DNA of 64,000 nt from Rhizobium sp. RU33A (GTDB lineage Bacteria; Pseudomonadota; Alphaproteobacteria; Rhizobiales; Rhizobiaceae): assembly GCF_900156055.1 (NCBI RefSeq), contig NZ_FTMQ01000004.1, forward strand, positions 1 to 64,000, written 5' to 3'. The notes below the pieces were generated by a model. That model was given only the letters and a program-made list of their open reading frames with translations. It had not been told where the DNA came from and did no database searches. Position numbers and translations under genes: made by a program. This document shows positions 51,042-61,217 of the stretch, one piece after another (position 1 is the first letter of the stretch; each line of letters starts with the position of its first letter).

Positions 51042-52613
51042 ATGGGTGGCCGCGTGACGACGAGAGTTCGACTGAAATTGACCGCAGCGTCCCTGGCGCT
51101 TGCGGCGCTCGTCGCTGGCAGTCTTTGGCTGATCGCGCAGTCTTTCGTCGCTCAGGCGAACCGGCAGCAACTGAATGACATATTGACGGCCGCTGTTGTC
51201 CGGCTGGAGCGCCAGATCGATCTTGCAGTCATGAGCATGGGCGAGCTTGGTGCACAGGGTCCCTATGGCTGCTCGCCGTCCGTCAACAAGGCCATCGAAG
51301 ACATAGCCTTCCGTTCCGTCTCCATCCGGGAAATCCGTGTTTTCTCGGCAAAGGCGACATGTTGGGCCGACAATGCCCATGAACAGGTCTTTCAGGCGGC
51401 CCTCGCTGCATCCGATCCAGTGCCCGCGATCAATCCAGCCTATGAACTGGCTCCCATCGAGGCCGGGGAATGGAAAGGCCTGATGGTGCGATGGACGACC
51501 GAGGATGGCAGCCTGACCGCCTTCCTCGCCACGGCAGGTCTTCTCTTCGACATCCTGCCCGGCGAGCTGCGCGACCATGCCTTGATGGAGATGACGCTCA
51601 GCAATCAGCAGGTCGTATCGAGCTATGAGCCAGAGGGCGCTACGGGACTGGACGGACCGTTTGGCGAATTCATGAAGGCCTCCGAGCGCTATCCCATCCG
51701 CGTTAGGCTGATGATCGACGAGGCTGTCATCGGGTCGTGGAACAGCAGCTTCGGCAGCGACATCATCGTGATCGCCGGGCTGTTTTCGCTCGGACTGGGT
51801 TATCTTGGCGCCAGAGGACTGGTGCGTCCGCCAACGCCGCTGCGGCAGCTGGACGACGCTCTATCCAGAGGACATGTACATCCGGTCTACCAGCCGCTCT
51901 TCTGCCTTGCGACCGGCCGGATGACCGGTTTCGAAATGCTGGCGCGCTGGACCAAGCCCGATGGCGGCAGCGTCTCGCCGGCAGTCTTCATTCCGCTGGC
52001 CGAGAACAATGGTCGGATCGACAGGTTGACATCAGTCCTCCTCGGCAGGGCAGGCTCAGAGATTGGCGACTTGCTCCGACGCCACGAGACACTCAAGCTT
52101 TCGTTCAACGTGACCCCGGACCAGCTTCTCGGTGCAGGATTTGTCGAGAACCTGGCCGCAACGATCGCAAAAGCCGGGTTGAACCCGATCCAGTTGGTCA
52201 TCGAGATCACGGAACGTCAGCCGATTTCCGACTTCGAGTCTGCATTGCAGGTTGCGCGGGAACTGGCAACGCTTGGGATAAGGCTGGCGATCGACGATGC
52301 AGGAACCGGGCATAACGGACTCTCATCCATTCATGCCCTTCAGGCCCATTATCTGAAAATCGACAAATACTTCGTCGACGGCGTGGCCCTCGACAGGAAG
52401 TCCAGCGTTCTGGTCGAAGCGCTGATCTCGCTTGCCGAGAAATTCGGCATGGAGGTCGTGGCCGAAGGGATAGAGACCGAAGAACAGCGGAGCAAGCTCC
52501 TGGACCTCGGCATCAAGGAGGGTCAGGGTTATCTCTACGCCAAGCCTTTGCCGGCGAGCGACCTGATTGCCAGGGTCGAGAATAGCCTGACGCCTCTGCC
52601 GAAAGCAGCCTAG
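51042..52613 (+). CDS. CSS-motif EAL cyclic-di-GMP phosphodiesterase
   Basis: 523 residues from the ATG at 51042; a TTG (51021) and a GTG (51054) are also possible. A membrane helix (about 12-32) leads to a periplasmic CSS-motif domain with two cysteines (GCSPSV near 74, ATCWAD near 106), then a second helix near 240. The cytoplasmic EAL domain follows: E298 of GFEMLARW (EML in place of EAL), SFNVTPDQL, EITER, AIDDAGTGHNG (A in place of the usual F), KIDK, VAEGIE and GQGYLYAKPLP. All metal and catalytic residues are kept, so it is probably active. In relatives the CSS disulfide and Dsb proteins control activity. Confidence 0.9.
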   Translation: MGGRVTTRVRLKLTAASLALAALVAGSLWLIAQSFVAQANRQQLNDILTAAVVRLERQIDLAVMSMGELGAQGPYGCSPSVNKAIEDIAFRSVSIREIRVFSAKATCWADNAHEQVFQAALAASDPVPAINPAYELAPIEAGEWKGLMVRWTTEDGSLTAFLATAGLLFDILPGELRDHALMEMTLSNQQVVSSYEPEGATGLDGPFGEFMKASERYPIRVRLMIDEAVIGSWNSSFGSDIIVIAGLFSLGLGYLGARGLVRPPTPLRQLDDALSRGHVHPVYQPLFCLATGRMTGFEMLARWTKPDGGSVSPAVFIPLAENNGRIDRLTSVLLGRAGSEIGDLLRRHETLKLSFNVTPDQLLGAGFVENLAATIAKAGLNPIQLVIEITERQPISDFESALQVARELATLGIRLAIDDAGTGHNGLSSIHALQAHYLKIDKYFVDGVALDRKSSVLVEALISLAEKFGMEVVAEGIETEEQRSKLLDLGIKEGQGYLYAKPLPASDLIARVENSLTPLPKAA

Positions 52614-52682
52614 TGAGCGAGCACGGCGCCGTCTGCCGAGCAAGGCCGGACAGCTTCCCCCACCTCATGCGCTAGAATTCGG

Positions 52683-53345
52683 TCACTGCGTCGCGGCAGC
52701 CGTCACCAGCGCCTTGGCGTCCGCGCCGTCCCAAACGGCAGGGCCGTTCATGCTGCCGAGCAGACAGCCCTTGCCATCGACAAGCAGCGTGACCGGCAGG
52801 CCGAAGGCGAGCCCCTCGCGCTTCAACTGGTTGAAGACACCCATGGAAGCGTCGCGATAAAGGCCGAGTGCGTCGACGCCGGTTTCCTCGAGGAAGGTCT
52901 GCGGCTTTTCGACATCGCCGGTGTCGATGTTGATGGCGAGCACCTGGAAGGCCTCCCCGCCAGTTGCCTCCTGCAGGTTGTTGAGAGCTGGCATTTCCTC
53001 GCGGCAGGGCACGCACCAGGTGGCCCAGAGATTGATCAGCACTGTCTTGTCGGCGAAGTTCGCCATGGTCATCGGTGTACCTTCCTTGTCCTGGAAGGTC
53101 AGCCCCTGGATGAGCTTCGGTTCGCTGACTGGGATCATCGCTGCGACATCGCCTTTGAGGTATGGCGTGATGGCTTCTGCCCTGGCGACAGAACCCTCGC
53201 ATTGGGCGGCATCCGCAGTCTCCACGGCATTGCCAGACATGGTCTGCTTCACGTATACCGCAGCCGCGCCGGCGACGATGCCGGCCACCGCCGCAATCGC
53301 AACCAGCTTGGTGGGGAAGAGACCCTCAGGTCTTTTTTCTGTCAT
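52683..53345 (-). CDS. tlpA: thiol:disulfide interchange protein TlpA family
   Basis: 220 residues. One membrane helix (about 12-33) anchors a periplasmic thioredoxin fold with active site W110-C111-V-P-C114. A further Cys near 49 and one near the end (GKGCLLG) are typical of TlpA. In Bradyrhizobium, TlpA reduces proteins for cytochrome oxidase copper loading. It is divergent from argH with only 24 bases between the start codons. Confidence 0.92.
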   Translation of the reverse strand: MTEKRPEGLFPTKLVAIAAVAGIVAGAAAVYVKQTMSGNAVETADAAQCEGSVARAEAITPYLKGDVAAMIPVSEPKLIQGLTFQDKEGTPMTMANFADKTVLINLWATWCVPCREEMPALNNLQEATGGEAFQVLAINIDTGDVEKPQTFLEETGVDALGLYRDASMGVFNQLKREGLAFGLPVTLLVDGKGCLLGSMNGPAVWDGADAKALVTAAATQ

Positions 53346-53369
53346 GTCATTCTCCAGGACGGGCACTTC

Positions 53370-54773
53370 ATGGCCGAGGACTTTACAGACACCAAATCCT
53401 CCAACCAGATGTGGGGCGGTCGCTTCGCCTCCGGCCCTTCGGCCATCATGGAGGAGATAAATGCCTCCATCGGTTTCGACAAGAAGCTTTACGCCCAGGA
53501 TATCCGCGGCTCAAAGGCGCATGCGACCATGCTGGCGCACCAAGGCATCATCTCTGCTGAAGATAAAGACAAGATCCTTCACGGCCTGGACACGATCCTG
53601 TCAGAGATCGAAAGCGGTCAATTCGTCTTTTCGCGCAAGCTTGAAGACATCCATATGAACGTCGAGGCGCGCCTTGCCGAGCTGATCGGCTCCGCCGCCG
53701 GCCGCCTGCACACGGCCCGCTCGCGCAACGACCAGGTGGCGCTCGACTTCCGCCTGTGGGTGAAGGAAGAGCTGCAGAAGACGGAACAGGCATTGTCCGG
53801 CCTGATCGCGGCTTTCCTCGACCGCGCCGAAGAACATGCAGACACCGTCATGCCCGGCTTCACCCATCTCCAGACGGCCCAGCCGGTGACCTTCGGGCAT
53901 CACTGCATGGCCTATGTCGAGATGTTCGGCCGCGACCGCCAGCGCGTGCGCCACGCCATCGAACACCTCGACGAAAGCCCGATCGGGGCTGCAGCGCTTG
54001 CCGGCACAGGCTACAACATCGACCGCCACATGACGGCGAAGGCCCTCGGCTTCCGCGAGCCGACCCGCAACTCGATCGACACCGTCTCCGACCGCGATTT
54101 CGCGCTGGAATTCCTGTCGATCGCCTCGATCTCAGCCGTGCACCTGTCGCGGCTCGCCGAAGAGATCGTCATCTGGTCGACGCCGCAATTCGGCTTCATC
54201 CGGCTGTCGGACGCGTTTTCGACCGGCTCCTCGATCATGCCGCAGAAGAAGAACCCGGACGCCGCAGAACTGGTGCGCGCCAAGACCGGCCGCATCAACG
54301 GCTCGCTGGTTGCGCTTCTGACCGTGATGAAGGGCCTGCCGCTCGCCTATTCCAAGGATATGCAGGAAGACAAGGAACAGGTCTTCGATGCGGCCGAAAG
54401 CCTGGAACTGGCGATTGCTGCGATGACCGGCATGGTCACCGACATGACCATCCGCACCGACAAGATGAAGGCTGCCGCAGGTTCGGGTTACTCGACCGCG
54501 ACGGATCTCGCCGACTGGCTGGTCCGCGAAGCCGGCCTGCCCTTCCGTGACGCGCATCATGTGACCGGCAATGCGGTTGCCATGGCAGAGAAGAAGGGTT
54601 GCGATCTCTCGGAGCTTTCGCTGGAAGAACTCCAGAGCATCAATGCGGCAATCACGGCCGACGTCTTCAACGTCCTGACGGTGGAAGCCTCGGTCGCGAG
54701 CCGCAAGAGCTTTGGCGGCACGGCGCCCTCGGAAGTGCGCAAGCAGATTGCCTGGTGGCGGGCGCGCAACTGA
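53370..54773 (+). CDS. argH: argininosuccinate lyase
   Basis: Last step of arginine synthesis, splitting argininosuccinate to arginine and fumarate. 467 residues from 53370; the start [19 protein letters not shown] is the family start, while the frame runs 56 codons above over tlpA. The fumarase/ASL signature [12 protein letters not shown] is near 286. A terminator follows at 54818. Confidence 0.96.
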   Translation: MAEDFTDTKSSNQMWGGRFASGPSAIMEEINASIGFDKKLYAQDIRGSKAHATMLAHQGIISAEDKDKILHGLDTILSEIESGQFVFSRKLEDIHMNVEARLAELIGSAAGRLHTARSRNDQVALDFRLWVKEELQKTEQALSGLIAAFLDRAEEHADTVMPGFTHLQTAQPVTFGHHCMAYVEMFGRDRQRVRHAIEHLDESPIGAAALAGTGYNIDRHMTAKALGFREPTRNSIDTVSDRDFALEFLSIASISAVHLSRLAEEIVIWSTPQFGFIRLSDAFSTGSSIMPQKKNPDAAELVRAKTGRINGSLVALLTVMKGLPLAYSKDMQEDKEQVFDAAESLELAIAAMTGMVTDMTIRTDKMKAAAGSGYSTATDLADWLVREAGLPFRDAHHVTGNAVAMAEKKGCDLSELSLEELQSINAAITADVFNVLTVEASVASRKSFGGTAPSEVRKQIAWWRARN

Positions 54774-54817
54774 GAATGCAATTGATCACTCGCACTTGCG
54801 GGACACATCACGAGATC

Positions 54818-54842
54818 AGGGGTGCACAAGCGCCCCTTTTTT
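54818..54842 (+). terminator. intrinsic terminator after argH
   Basis: AGGGGTGC (54818-54825) pairs with GCGCCCCT (54830-54837) over ACAA, followed by a run of T. One pair is a G-T wobble. Confidence 0.82.
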
Positions 54843-54870
54843 CGCTAGAGCCTAGAGCAACAACATTTCT

Positions 54871-55071
54871 ATGGACCGGGTCATGGTGAATTCGCTGAAA
54901 CGCACGACGCTTACGCTCTCTCTTGTGCTGGCCGCCTCGCTGGCTCTGTCCGCCTGCGGCCGCAAGGGCGACCTCGACCCGCCGAGCACACCTGCGAGCC
55001 AGCAGAACCAGCGCGGCGCCGAGGCGCCGACCACGCCGGACAGCCCCTTCCTTCTTGATCCGCTTCTCTGA
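54871..55071 (+). CDS. lptM: small lipoprotein LptM (YifL-like)
   Basis: 66 residues. A signal peptide ends in the lipobox LSAC, with GRKGDLDPP right after the lipidated Cys, the mark of LptM, which helps mature the LPS export complex LptDE. A second ATG at 54883 could be the start. Sits between argH and lysA, the usual place of this gene in proteobacteria. Confidence 0.9.
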   Translation: MDRVMVNSLKRTTLTLSLVLAASLALSACGRKGDLDPPSTPASQQNQRGAEAPTTPDSPFLLDPLL

Positions 55072-55084
55072 CAGGGCTTAACCC

Positions 55085-56353
55085 GTGAACCATTTCGAGT
55101 ATCGCGACGGCGTCCTATACGCCGAAGGCGTGGCCATCCCGGAGATCGCGCGCGCCGTCGGCACGCCCTTCTACTGCTATTCGACGGCGACGCTGGAGCG
55201 TCACTACAAGGTCTTTTCCAAGGCTTTTGATGGCGTCGATGCCCTCGTCTGCTACGCGATGAAGGCCAATTCCAACCAGGCCGTCCTGAAAACGCTGGGT
55301 CGCCTTGGCGCCGGCGTGGACGTGGTCTCGGAAGGCGAGCTCCGCCGCGCGCTGGCAGCCGGAATCCCGGCAGAGCGCATCATGTTCTCCGGCGTGGGCA
55401 AGACGCCGAGCGAGATGGATTTAGCACTCGAAGCCGGCATCTACTGCTTCAACGTCGAGAGCGAGCCGGAACTGGAAGTCCTGAACCAGCGGGCCATCAA
55501 GGCCGGCAAAAAGGCGCATGTCTCCTTCCGCATCAATCCTGATGTCGATGCCAAGACCCATGCCAAGATCTCGACCGGCAAGAAGGAAAACAAGTTCGGC
55601 ATTTCCTATGAACGCGCCCGCGCCGTCTATGCACGGGCAGCGACACTGGAAGGCATCCAGGTTTCCGGTATCGACATGCATATCGGCAGCCAGATCACCG
55701 ATCTGCAGCCCTTCGAAGACGCCTTCCGCCTGCTGCGCGAACTCGTCGAGACGCTGCGTGGCGACGGGCACAGCATCGATCACGTCGATGTCGGCGGGGG
55801 TCTCGGCATTCCCTACAAGGACGACAACAATCCGCCGCCGGAACCGGACGCCTATGCGAAGATCGTCAAGGACCAACTGTCGAGCCTCAATTGCCGCATC
55901 GTCACCGAGCCCGGTCGCCTGATCGTCGGCAATGCCGGTATCCTGGTGACGGAAGTGATCTATGTGAAGGACGGCGGCGACAAGACCTTCGTCATCGTCG
56001 ATGGCGCGATGAACGACCTCATTCGCCCGACGCTCTATGAGGCCTATCACGAGATCAAGCCGGTGGTGATTTCGGCAGCGAACGCGCCACGGATCAAGGC
56101 GGATGTCGTGGGCCCCGTCTGCGAGACCGGCGACTACTTGGCACTCGACCGCGAGATGGCGATGCCGAAGCCGGGCGATCTGATCGCGGTCGGCTCCGCC
56201 GGCGCCTATGGCGCCGTGCAGGCCGGCACCTACAACACCCGCCGTCTGGTGCCGGAGGTGCTGGTGAACGGCAACGAGTTCCACGTGATTCGCCCGCGTC
56301 CGACCTATGAGGACCTGATCGCGCTCGACAGCGTGCCCGACTGGCTGGCCTGA
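55085..56353 (+). CDS. lysA: diaminopimelate decarboxylase
   Basis: Last step of lysine synthesis. 422 residues from a GTG at 55085. The PLP lysine is K60 in CYAMKANSNQ, with the glycine loop VGGGLGIPY near 238 and the GPVCETGDYL motif near 345. It lies 13 bases after lptM, so the two are likely co-transcribed. Confidence 0.96.
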   Translation: MNHFEYRDGVLYAEGVAIPEIARAVGTPFYCYSTATLERHYKVFSKAFDGVDALVCYAMKANSNQAVLKTLGRLGAGVDVVSEGELRRALAAGIPAERIMFSGVGKTPSEMDLALEAGIYCFNVESEPELEVLNQRAIKAGKKAHVSFRINPDVDAKTHAKISTGKKENKFGISYERARAVYARAATLEGIQVSGIDMHIGSQITDLQPFEDAFRLLRELVETLRGDGHSIDHVDVGGGLGIPYKDDNNPPPEPDAYAKIVKDQLSSLNCRIVTEPGRLIVGNAGILVTEVIYVKDGGDKTFVIVDGAMNDLIRPTLYEAYHEIKPVVISAANAPRIKADVVGPVCETGDYLALDREMAMPKPGDLIAVGSAGAYGAVQAGTYNTRRLVPEVLVNGNEFHVIRPRPTYEDLIALDSVPDWLA

Positions 56354-56486
56354 TCCATTCACAATTCGGCGATGAGGCGGGAAAAACCCACACCTCATCC
56401 CTGCCGCCCTCGTCTTCGCCACAAAGACTGCTATCTTCGAGATCTGTCAGCCGTGATCATGCGCGGCGCTCTCGGAGACCAGACGG

Positions 56487-59153
56487 ATGAGCTCTTCCCG
56501 CCCGGCCGGCCACAGGAAAGGCGCCTTGAAGGACGACCCGAAGCTTGCGCGGCGCGTCGGCGTCAAACGCGTGCTCGCACGGTCCGTGCTGTTTGCCGAG
56601 CGCCTGTTGCCGCTCTTCCTGCCGGTCGCAGGCATTGCAGCCCTCTTTATGTCGCTCGCCTGGTTCGGCGTTTATAGGGAGGTTCCGAACCTCGTTCGCC
56701 TTGCGATCGTCTTCCTCCTGGTCTTCGCCTTTGTCGCCTCCTTCCTGCCCTTCCTCAAAGTTCGCCTGCCGAGCATTCCGGAAGCCGACAGGCTGCTTGA
56801 GGAGCGCAATGGGCTGGCCCATCAGCCGGTGGCGGTGCAGGACGATCAGCTCTCCGCCGAGACACCCTTTGCCCGCGCGCTCTGGCAGGAACACCAGCGG
56901 CGCATGGCCGAGCGCATTGCAGCGCTCGATGCCGGCCTGCCGCAGCCCGATATTGCCCGATACGACCGTTATGCCCTGCGCGCCGTGCCGGCGCTGCTCT
57001 TTGTCACCGCACTCGCCTATTCCGGCTCCAATGGCGCAGGCCAGATCGCCGACGCCTTCCGCCAGCATGTCCCGGAGAGCGAGGCACCTGCGATCCGCAT
57101 CGACGCCTGGATCACCCCACCGGGCTATACAGGGCAGCCGCCAGTCTTCCTCTCGGGCCTCGGTACCCAAGACGCAGCCGGCGTGACCGTGCCTCAGAAG
57201 TCCAAGGTCACCGTGCGCATCAGCGGCGGCCCCTCGGAAGAGAAGGTCCTCTTCGTCCAGCAATCGGACGGCGCCGTTCTCGACGTCGCCGAAAAGGACG
57301 ATACGGCCCGCACGCCCACGGCCGGCTCCGAGATCGACGCAAACAGTCAGACGGCTGTCCCAACGCCGCCGCCAGCGCCCGCACCAAACGCCGCTATGGT
57401 GGCGCGCACCCATGAGCTGGAACTGAATGAAGCCGGCGAACTGCGCGTAGCCGACCGGACCTGGACGATCGGCGTCACACCAGACAGAGCACCCGAGATC
57501 GCCTTTGACGGCACGCCGCGCCGCGCGATCAACGGGGCGCTCGAAATCGCCTTTACCGCCAAGGACGACTACGGCCTGCGCGACGCCCATGCCGAGATCC
57601 TGCCGCTAGAAGAGCAGGCAGATGCTACGCCGCTTTACCCGCATCCGGACTACAAGCTCGACCTGCCACGCCACAATGCCCGTGACACCAAGGGCGTGGC
57701 GAGCCGCAACATCACCGAGCATCCGCTTGCCGGCCAGATGGTGAAGATCACGCTGGTGGCAACCGATGGCGCCGGCCAGACCGGTCGCAGCGAGCCGATC
57801 GAGATGCTGCTGCCCGGCCGCAATTTCAACGAGCCGCTCGCCGCAGCTGTTGCCGAACAGCGCAAGGTCTTCGCGCTCGACACACGCCAGATGCCGCAGG
57901 CGATCGCGCTGAACGAGGCGCTGGTGCTCCGCGCCGACGAGACGATCCCCGACCTCGGCAATTTCATTGCGATAGAAAGCGCCCGCGCGCGCATGAACAT
58001 GGCGCGCGGCGAAGAACAGCTGAAGGACACGGCCGACTATCTCTGGGAAATCGCGCTCGGCATCGAGGACGGTGACCTGTCGCTGGCCGAACGCCGTCTG
58101 CGCGACGCCCAGCAGGCTCTCTCCGATGCGCTGGAAAACGGCGCCTCCGACGAGGAAATTCAGCGGCTGATGGCAGAGCTGCGCTCGGCGATGCAGGAAT
58201 TCCTCCAGGCCCTGGCGCAGCGCATGCCCAACCAGCAGGGCGAACCGCAGCAGAATGCCCAGAACATGCTGCGTCAGCAGGATCTCGACAACATGCTCGA
58301 CCAGCTGGAGAACCTCGCCCGCTCTGGCAATCGCGACCAGGCACAGCAACTCCTTTCGGAACTGCAGCGGATGATGAACAACCTGCAGGCCGGACGCCCG
58401 CAGCAGGGCCAGCAGCAGCAGAACAGCGAGGCCCGCCGCCAGATCGACAAGCTCGGCGAGATCATGCAGGAACAGCAGCGGCTGATGGACGAGACCTTCC
58501 GCCTGGATCAGGCTCTGCGCGACCGCATGCAGCGCGGCGATCCGCAGCAGGGCGAAGAAGGCGCCGAGGGCCAGCAGCAGCAAGGTCAGCAAGGACAGCA
58601 AGGACAGCAGGGCCAGCAGGGGCAGCAGGGCCTGGACGGCATGACCGCCGAGCAATTGCGCGAGGCGCTCCGACAGCTGCGTGAACAACAGGAGCAGCTT
58701 GGCCAGCAGCTTGGCGAATTGCAGGAAGGCCTCGAAGGCATGGGAATGGAGCCCGGCCCCGGTTTCGGCGAAGCCCAGCAGGAAATGCAGGGCGCCGGCG
58801 AGGCGCTTGGCCAGGGTCAGGGCGGCCCGGCCGTCGAAGGCCAGGGACGCGCCATGGAGGCGCTTCGCCAGGGCGCTCGCGACATGATGAACCAGATGAT
58901 GCAGGCGCAGCAGGGCGAGGGTGGCCAGGGTCCGCAGATGGGTCAGGGTCAGGGCAATCAGGATGGTCGCGATCCCCTCGGCCGCCCCCGCGCCACCAGC
59001 GGTCCGGATTTCGGCGAGCAGGTCAAGGTTCCCGACGAGATCGATGTCCAGCGTGCCCGCGAAATCCTCGAAGCGATCCGTGAGAAACTCGGCGAGAACT
59101 CGAGCCCCGAGATCGAACGGCGTTATCTGGAGCGATTGCTCGACATCCAGTGA
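56487..59153 (+). CDS. TIGR02302/DUF4175 family membrane protein
   Basis: 888 residues. Two membrane helices at about 45-95 and another near 165-180, then a large periplasmic part. The last 350 residues are very rich in Gln, including five tandem GQQ units (58584-58628), and are predicted to form long helices or coils. The family is mostly found in alphaproteobacteria and its role is unknown; a cell-envelope task is likely. It lies between lysA and cpdR, and ends in a terminator. Confidence 0.9.
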   Translation: MSSSRPAGHRKGALKDDPKLARRVGVKRVLARSVLFAERLLPLFLPVAGIAALFMSLAWFGVYREVPNLVRLAIVFLLVFAFVASFLPFLKVRLPSIPEADRLLEERNGLAHQPVAVQDDQLSAETPFARALWQEHQRRMAERIAALDAGLPQPDIARYDRYALRAVPALLFVTALAYSGSNGAGQIADAFRQHVPESEAPAIRIDAWITPPGYTGQPPVFLSGLGTQDAAGVTVPQKSKVTVRISGGPSEEKVLFVQQSDGAVLDVAEKDDTARTPTAGSEIDANSQTAVPTPPPAPAPNAAMVARTHELELNEAGELRVADRTWTIGVTPDRAPEIAFDGTPRRAINGALEIAFTAKDDYGLRDAHAEILPLEEQADATPLYPHPDYKLDLPRHNARDTKGVASRNITEHPLAGQMVKITLVATDGAGQTGRSEPIEMLLPGRNFNEPLAAAVAEQRKVFALDTRQMPQAIALNEALVLRADETIPDLGNFIAIESARARMNMARGEEQLKDTADYLWEIALGIEDGDLSLAERRLRDAQQALSDALENGASDEEIQRLMAELRSAMQEFLQALAQRMPNQQGEPQQNAQNMLRQQDLDNMLDQLENLARSGNRDQAQQLLSELQRMMNNLQAGRPQQGQQQQNSEARRQIDKLGEIMQEQQRLMDETFRLDQALRDRMQRGDPQQGEEGAEGQQQQGQQGQQGQQGQQGQQGLDGMTAEQLREALRQLREQQEQLGQQLGELQEGLEGMGMEPGPGFGEAQQEMQGAGEALGQGQGGPAVEGQGRAMEALRQGARDMMNQMMQAQQGEGGQGPQMGQGQGNQDGRDPLGRPRATSGPDFGEQVKVPDEIDVQRAREILEAIREKLGENSSPEIERRYLERLLDIQ
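58584..58628 (+). repeat. five tandem 9-base units (GQQ codons)
   Basis: Five copies of GGN-CAG-CAR within the DUF4175 gene. Each unit keeps the frame, so copy number could vary without harm. Confidence 0.85.
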
Positions 59154-59180
59154 GGCCGTAGCGGTTTTGCAGAAACGACA

Positions 59181-59210
59181 ACGCCCGCATCAGCGGGCGT
59201 TTGTTTGTTG
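59181..59210 (+). terminator. intrinsic terminator after the DUF4175 gene
   Basis: ACGCCCGC (59181-59188) pairs with GCGGGCGT (59193-59200) over ATCA, then TTGTTTGTTG. It lies between this gene and the convergent cpdR. Confidence 0.85.
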
Positions 59211-59228
59211 AGCGAGTGGTCGGCTGCC

Positions 59229-59588
59229 TCAGCCGGCAAGCGCTGAAGCGACGGCCTTGCGAATATCAGGCAGCGCGAAGGGCTTGGAGACGACATCGAC
59301 GATCTTTGCCGAGAGGTCGTCGGCTCGCTCGCGCTGTTCGGCATAGCCGGTCATCAGCAGAATTTTCATGGCCGGAAATTCGGAATGGGCGCGATGCGCA
59401 AGCTCGATGCCGTCCATGACGGGCATGCGGATATCCGACAGAAGCAGGTCAAAGGCCCCTTCGGACAGCTTTTCGAGACCTTCCGCGCCATCGGCGGCTT
59501 CATGCGTCTCGTGACCGTCGAGGCGGAGCGCACGCGCCACGAAGGAGCGCAGGGAGTCTTCGTCTTCGGTGATGAGGATTCTCGCCAT
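59229..59588 (-). CDS. cpdR: single-domain response regulator CpdR
   Basis: 119 residues, one receiver domain and no output domain. D52 is the phosphorylation site, with acidic E8/D9, T80 and K102 completing the pocket. LLSDIRMPVMDGIELA and MTGYAEQRERA match CpdR, which when unphosphorylated guides ClpXP to cell-cycle targets such as CtrA in alphaproteobacteria. Phosphate would come from the CckA-ChpT relay, not present here. Confidence 0.92.
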   Translation of the reverse strand: MARILITEDEDSLRSFVARALRLDGHETHEAADGAEGLEKLSEGAFDLLLSDIRMPVMDGIELAHRAHSEFPAMKILLMTGYAEQRERADDLSAKIVDVVSKPFALPDIRKAVASALAG

Positions 59589-59738
59589 GGTTGAAGTCTT
59601 CTCCCGCGTCCTTTGAGCCTTGCGAGAGGCAAATCACCAGACTTTCCTTGTCGAGTGGTAAACGCCGGACAGGTCGTCCGGCGCGATGGTTAACAGGTCA
59701 CTGCCATCAGATGGCGAGATGTTCTGTTTCGAACCAGC

Positions 59739-60281
59739 TCACGCGTCGCCGGTGACGACGCCGACGAAGGGCAGTTCGCGGAAGGCATAGGCCACATCCA
59801 TGCCGTAGCCCACGACGAAATAGTCGGGGCATTCAAAGCCGACATAGTCAGCCTCAAACTGTTCTTTTCGCTTCACTTTCTTGTCGAGAAGCACGGCGAT
59901 CGTGACGTTTGCCGCGCCACGCTCGAACATCAGTTCCTTGGCGAAGAGCAGGGTGCGGCCGGACTCCAGAATATCGTCGATCAGGAGGATGTTGCGCCCC
60001 TTCACGTCGCTGTCGATGTCCTTGATGATCTTCACGCCCTGGGAGACCGTGCCTGTGCCATAGCTGGACAGGGTGATGAACTCGACTTCCGGGGCGAGAC
60101 CGACGTCATGCAACGCACGAATGAGGTCGGCGGCGAAGATGAACGAGCCCTTCAGTACCGAAATGACCAGAAGGTCGTCGCAGGGACCCTTGATGATATC
60201 CTGAGCGAGTTCGAGATTACGTTGCCGGATCTGCTCGGCGGTAAAGAGCGGTTCGATGTTCTTTCCGCGAACTACGGGCAT
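59739..60281 (-). CDS. hpt: hypoxanthine phosphoribosyltransferase
   Basis: Purine salvage, turning hypoxanthine into IMP. 180 residues. The motifs VISVLKGSFIFAADLIRAL, VEFITLSSYG and the PRPP loop ILLIDDILESGRTL are all present. It stands alone, with 82 bases to the next leftward gene upstream. Confidence 0.95.
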   Translation of the reverse strand: MPVVRGKNIEPLFTAEQIRQRNLELAQDIIKGPCDDLLVISVLKGSFIFAADLIRALHDVGLAPEVEFITLSSYGTGTVSQGVKIIKDIDSDVKGRNILLIDDILESGRTLLFAKELMFERGAANVTIAVLLDKKVKRKEQFEADYVGFECPDYFVVGYGMDVAYAFRELPFVGVVTGDA

Positions 60282-60363
60282 GGGGAACTCCTTGCTTGTC
60301 GACCTCAGGTCCTTGGCCGGCGGTATGCCGGAAAGGCAAGGGCCTTAGCACACTGACAAGGGC

Positions 60364-61017
60364 TTAGGCACCCGACTCTTCGAAGGAAAGCCGGACTTCC
60401 GGCGTTTTTCCACCGGGATGCTGGAGACGGGTGACGATGCCGCGGCTCTCGCCGCCATCCAAGCTCGCGACCGGCGGCTCGATATAGGTGCTGGCGATCA
60501 CCTGCCCGTCGACGAGAAGATCGGCACGAAGCTTGGGCAACGACACTTCCCGGGCGGTGCGGTTCTCGACGATGGCATTGAGCAGGAGAACACGCATCCC
60601 GTTGCGGTCCTGCGGCGTCAGGTTGACATGCGTGAAGTCAAGCGGCTTGGCGGCAATCTCCGGATGCTCGCCACCGCCGAAGACCAATTGTCCGGCAAGC
60701 GAGAAGAAGGAGACGAAGGCAATCGCCACCAGCAGCGAAAAGGCGACATCCGAAAGACGTTGCAGGCGCTGTTCGATGGCATAGACTGCGGTGCGAAGAA
60801 TTGCACGCAGATCGGAAGCCAAAGGTGCGGAAGATACGGACACGGCCGGACGCGGCGACGCCTTGGGCGGCTCACGGACCGTGACGAACTGTGCATCGAC
60901 GACTTCGTGACGAGCGGCACGCTGGTGCTGGTGATCGATCCGTCGGCGGGCACGATCCGGCGGCAGGAGGTCGAGGTCCGCGGCGGCGGCCTGCTTCTGG
61001 TAACGGAAGGCACTCAT
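60364..61017 (-). CDS. membrane protein with a DUF3426-like C-terminal domain
   Basis: 217 residues. A basic N-terminal part (about 1-75) is followed by one membrane helix near 92-112. The C-terminal periplasmic domain is a beta-sandwich of the DUF3426 sort (LLLNAIVENRTAREVSLPKLRADLLVDGQ, then TRLQHPG). The MJ0042 zinc finger often found at the start of such proteins is missing. It is divergent from ftsE. The function is unknown. Confidence 0.75.
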   Translation of the reverse strand: MSAFRYQKQAAAADLDLLPPDRARRRIDHQHQRAARHEVVDAQFVTVREPPKASPRPAVSVSSAPLASDLRAILRTAVYAIEQRLQRLSDVAFSLLVAIAFVSFFSLAGQLVFGGGEHPEIAAKPLDFTHVNLTPQDRNGMRVLLLNAIVENRTAREVSLPKLRADLLVDGQVIASTYIEPPVASLDGGESRGIVTRLQHPGGKTPEVRLSFEESGA

Positions 61018-61217
61018 TCGTTCGGACCTTTCGCACAGCCAAAATCGGATACCCCGAAAGTCGGCGGTTGAAACGAATCCTCACCAGTCGTAAATTCAAT
61101 TGGTTAATGCTTCGGAAAGACGGCTGAGAAAGCCAGGCGTCCCGGGGCATGTTTACCGGCCGTTTACGATCGTCGTTTACGCGCCCCAGACCTCGGACAC
61201 GTCAGACTGGGCCCCCT

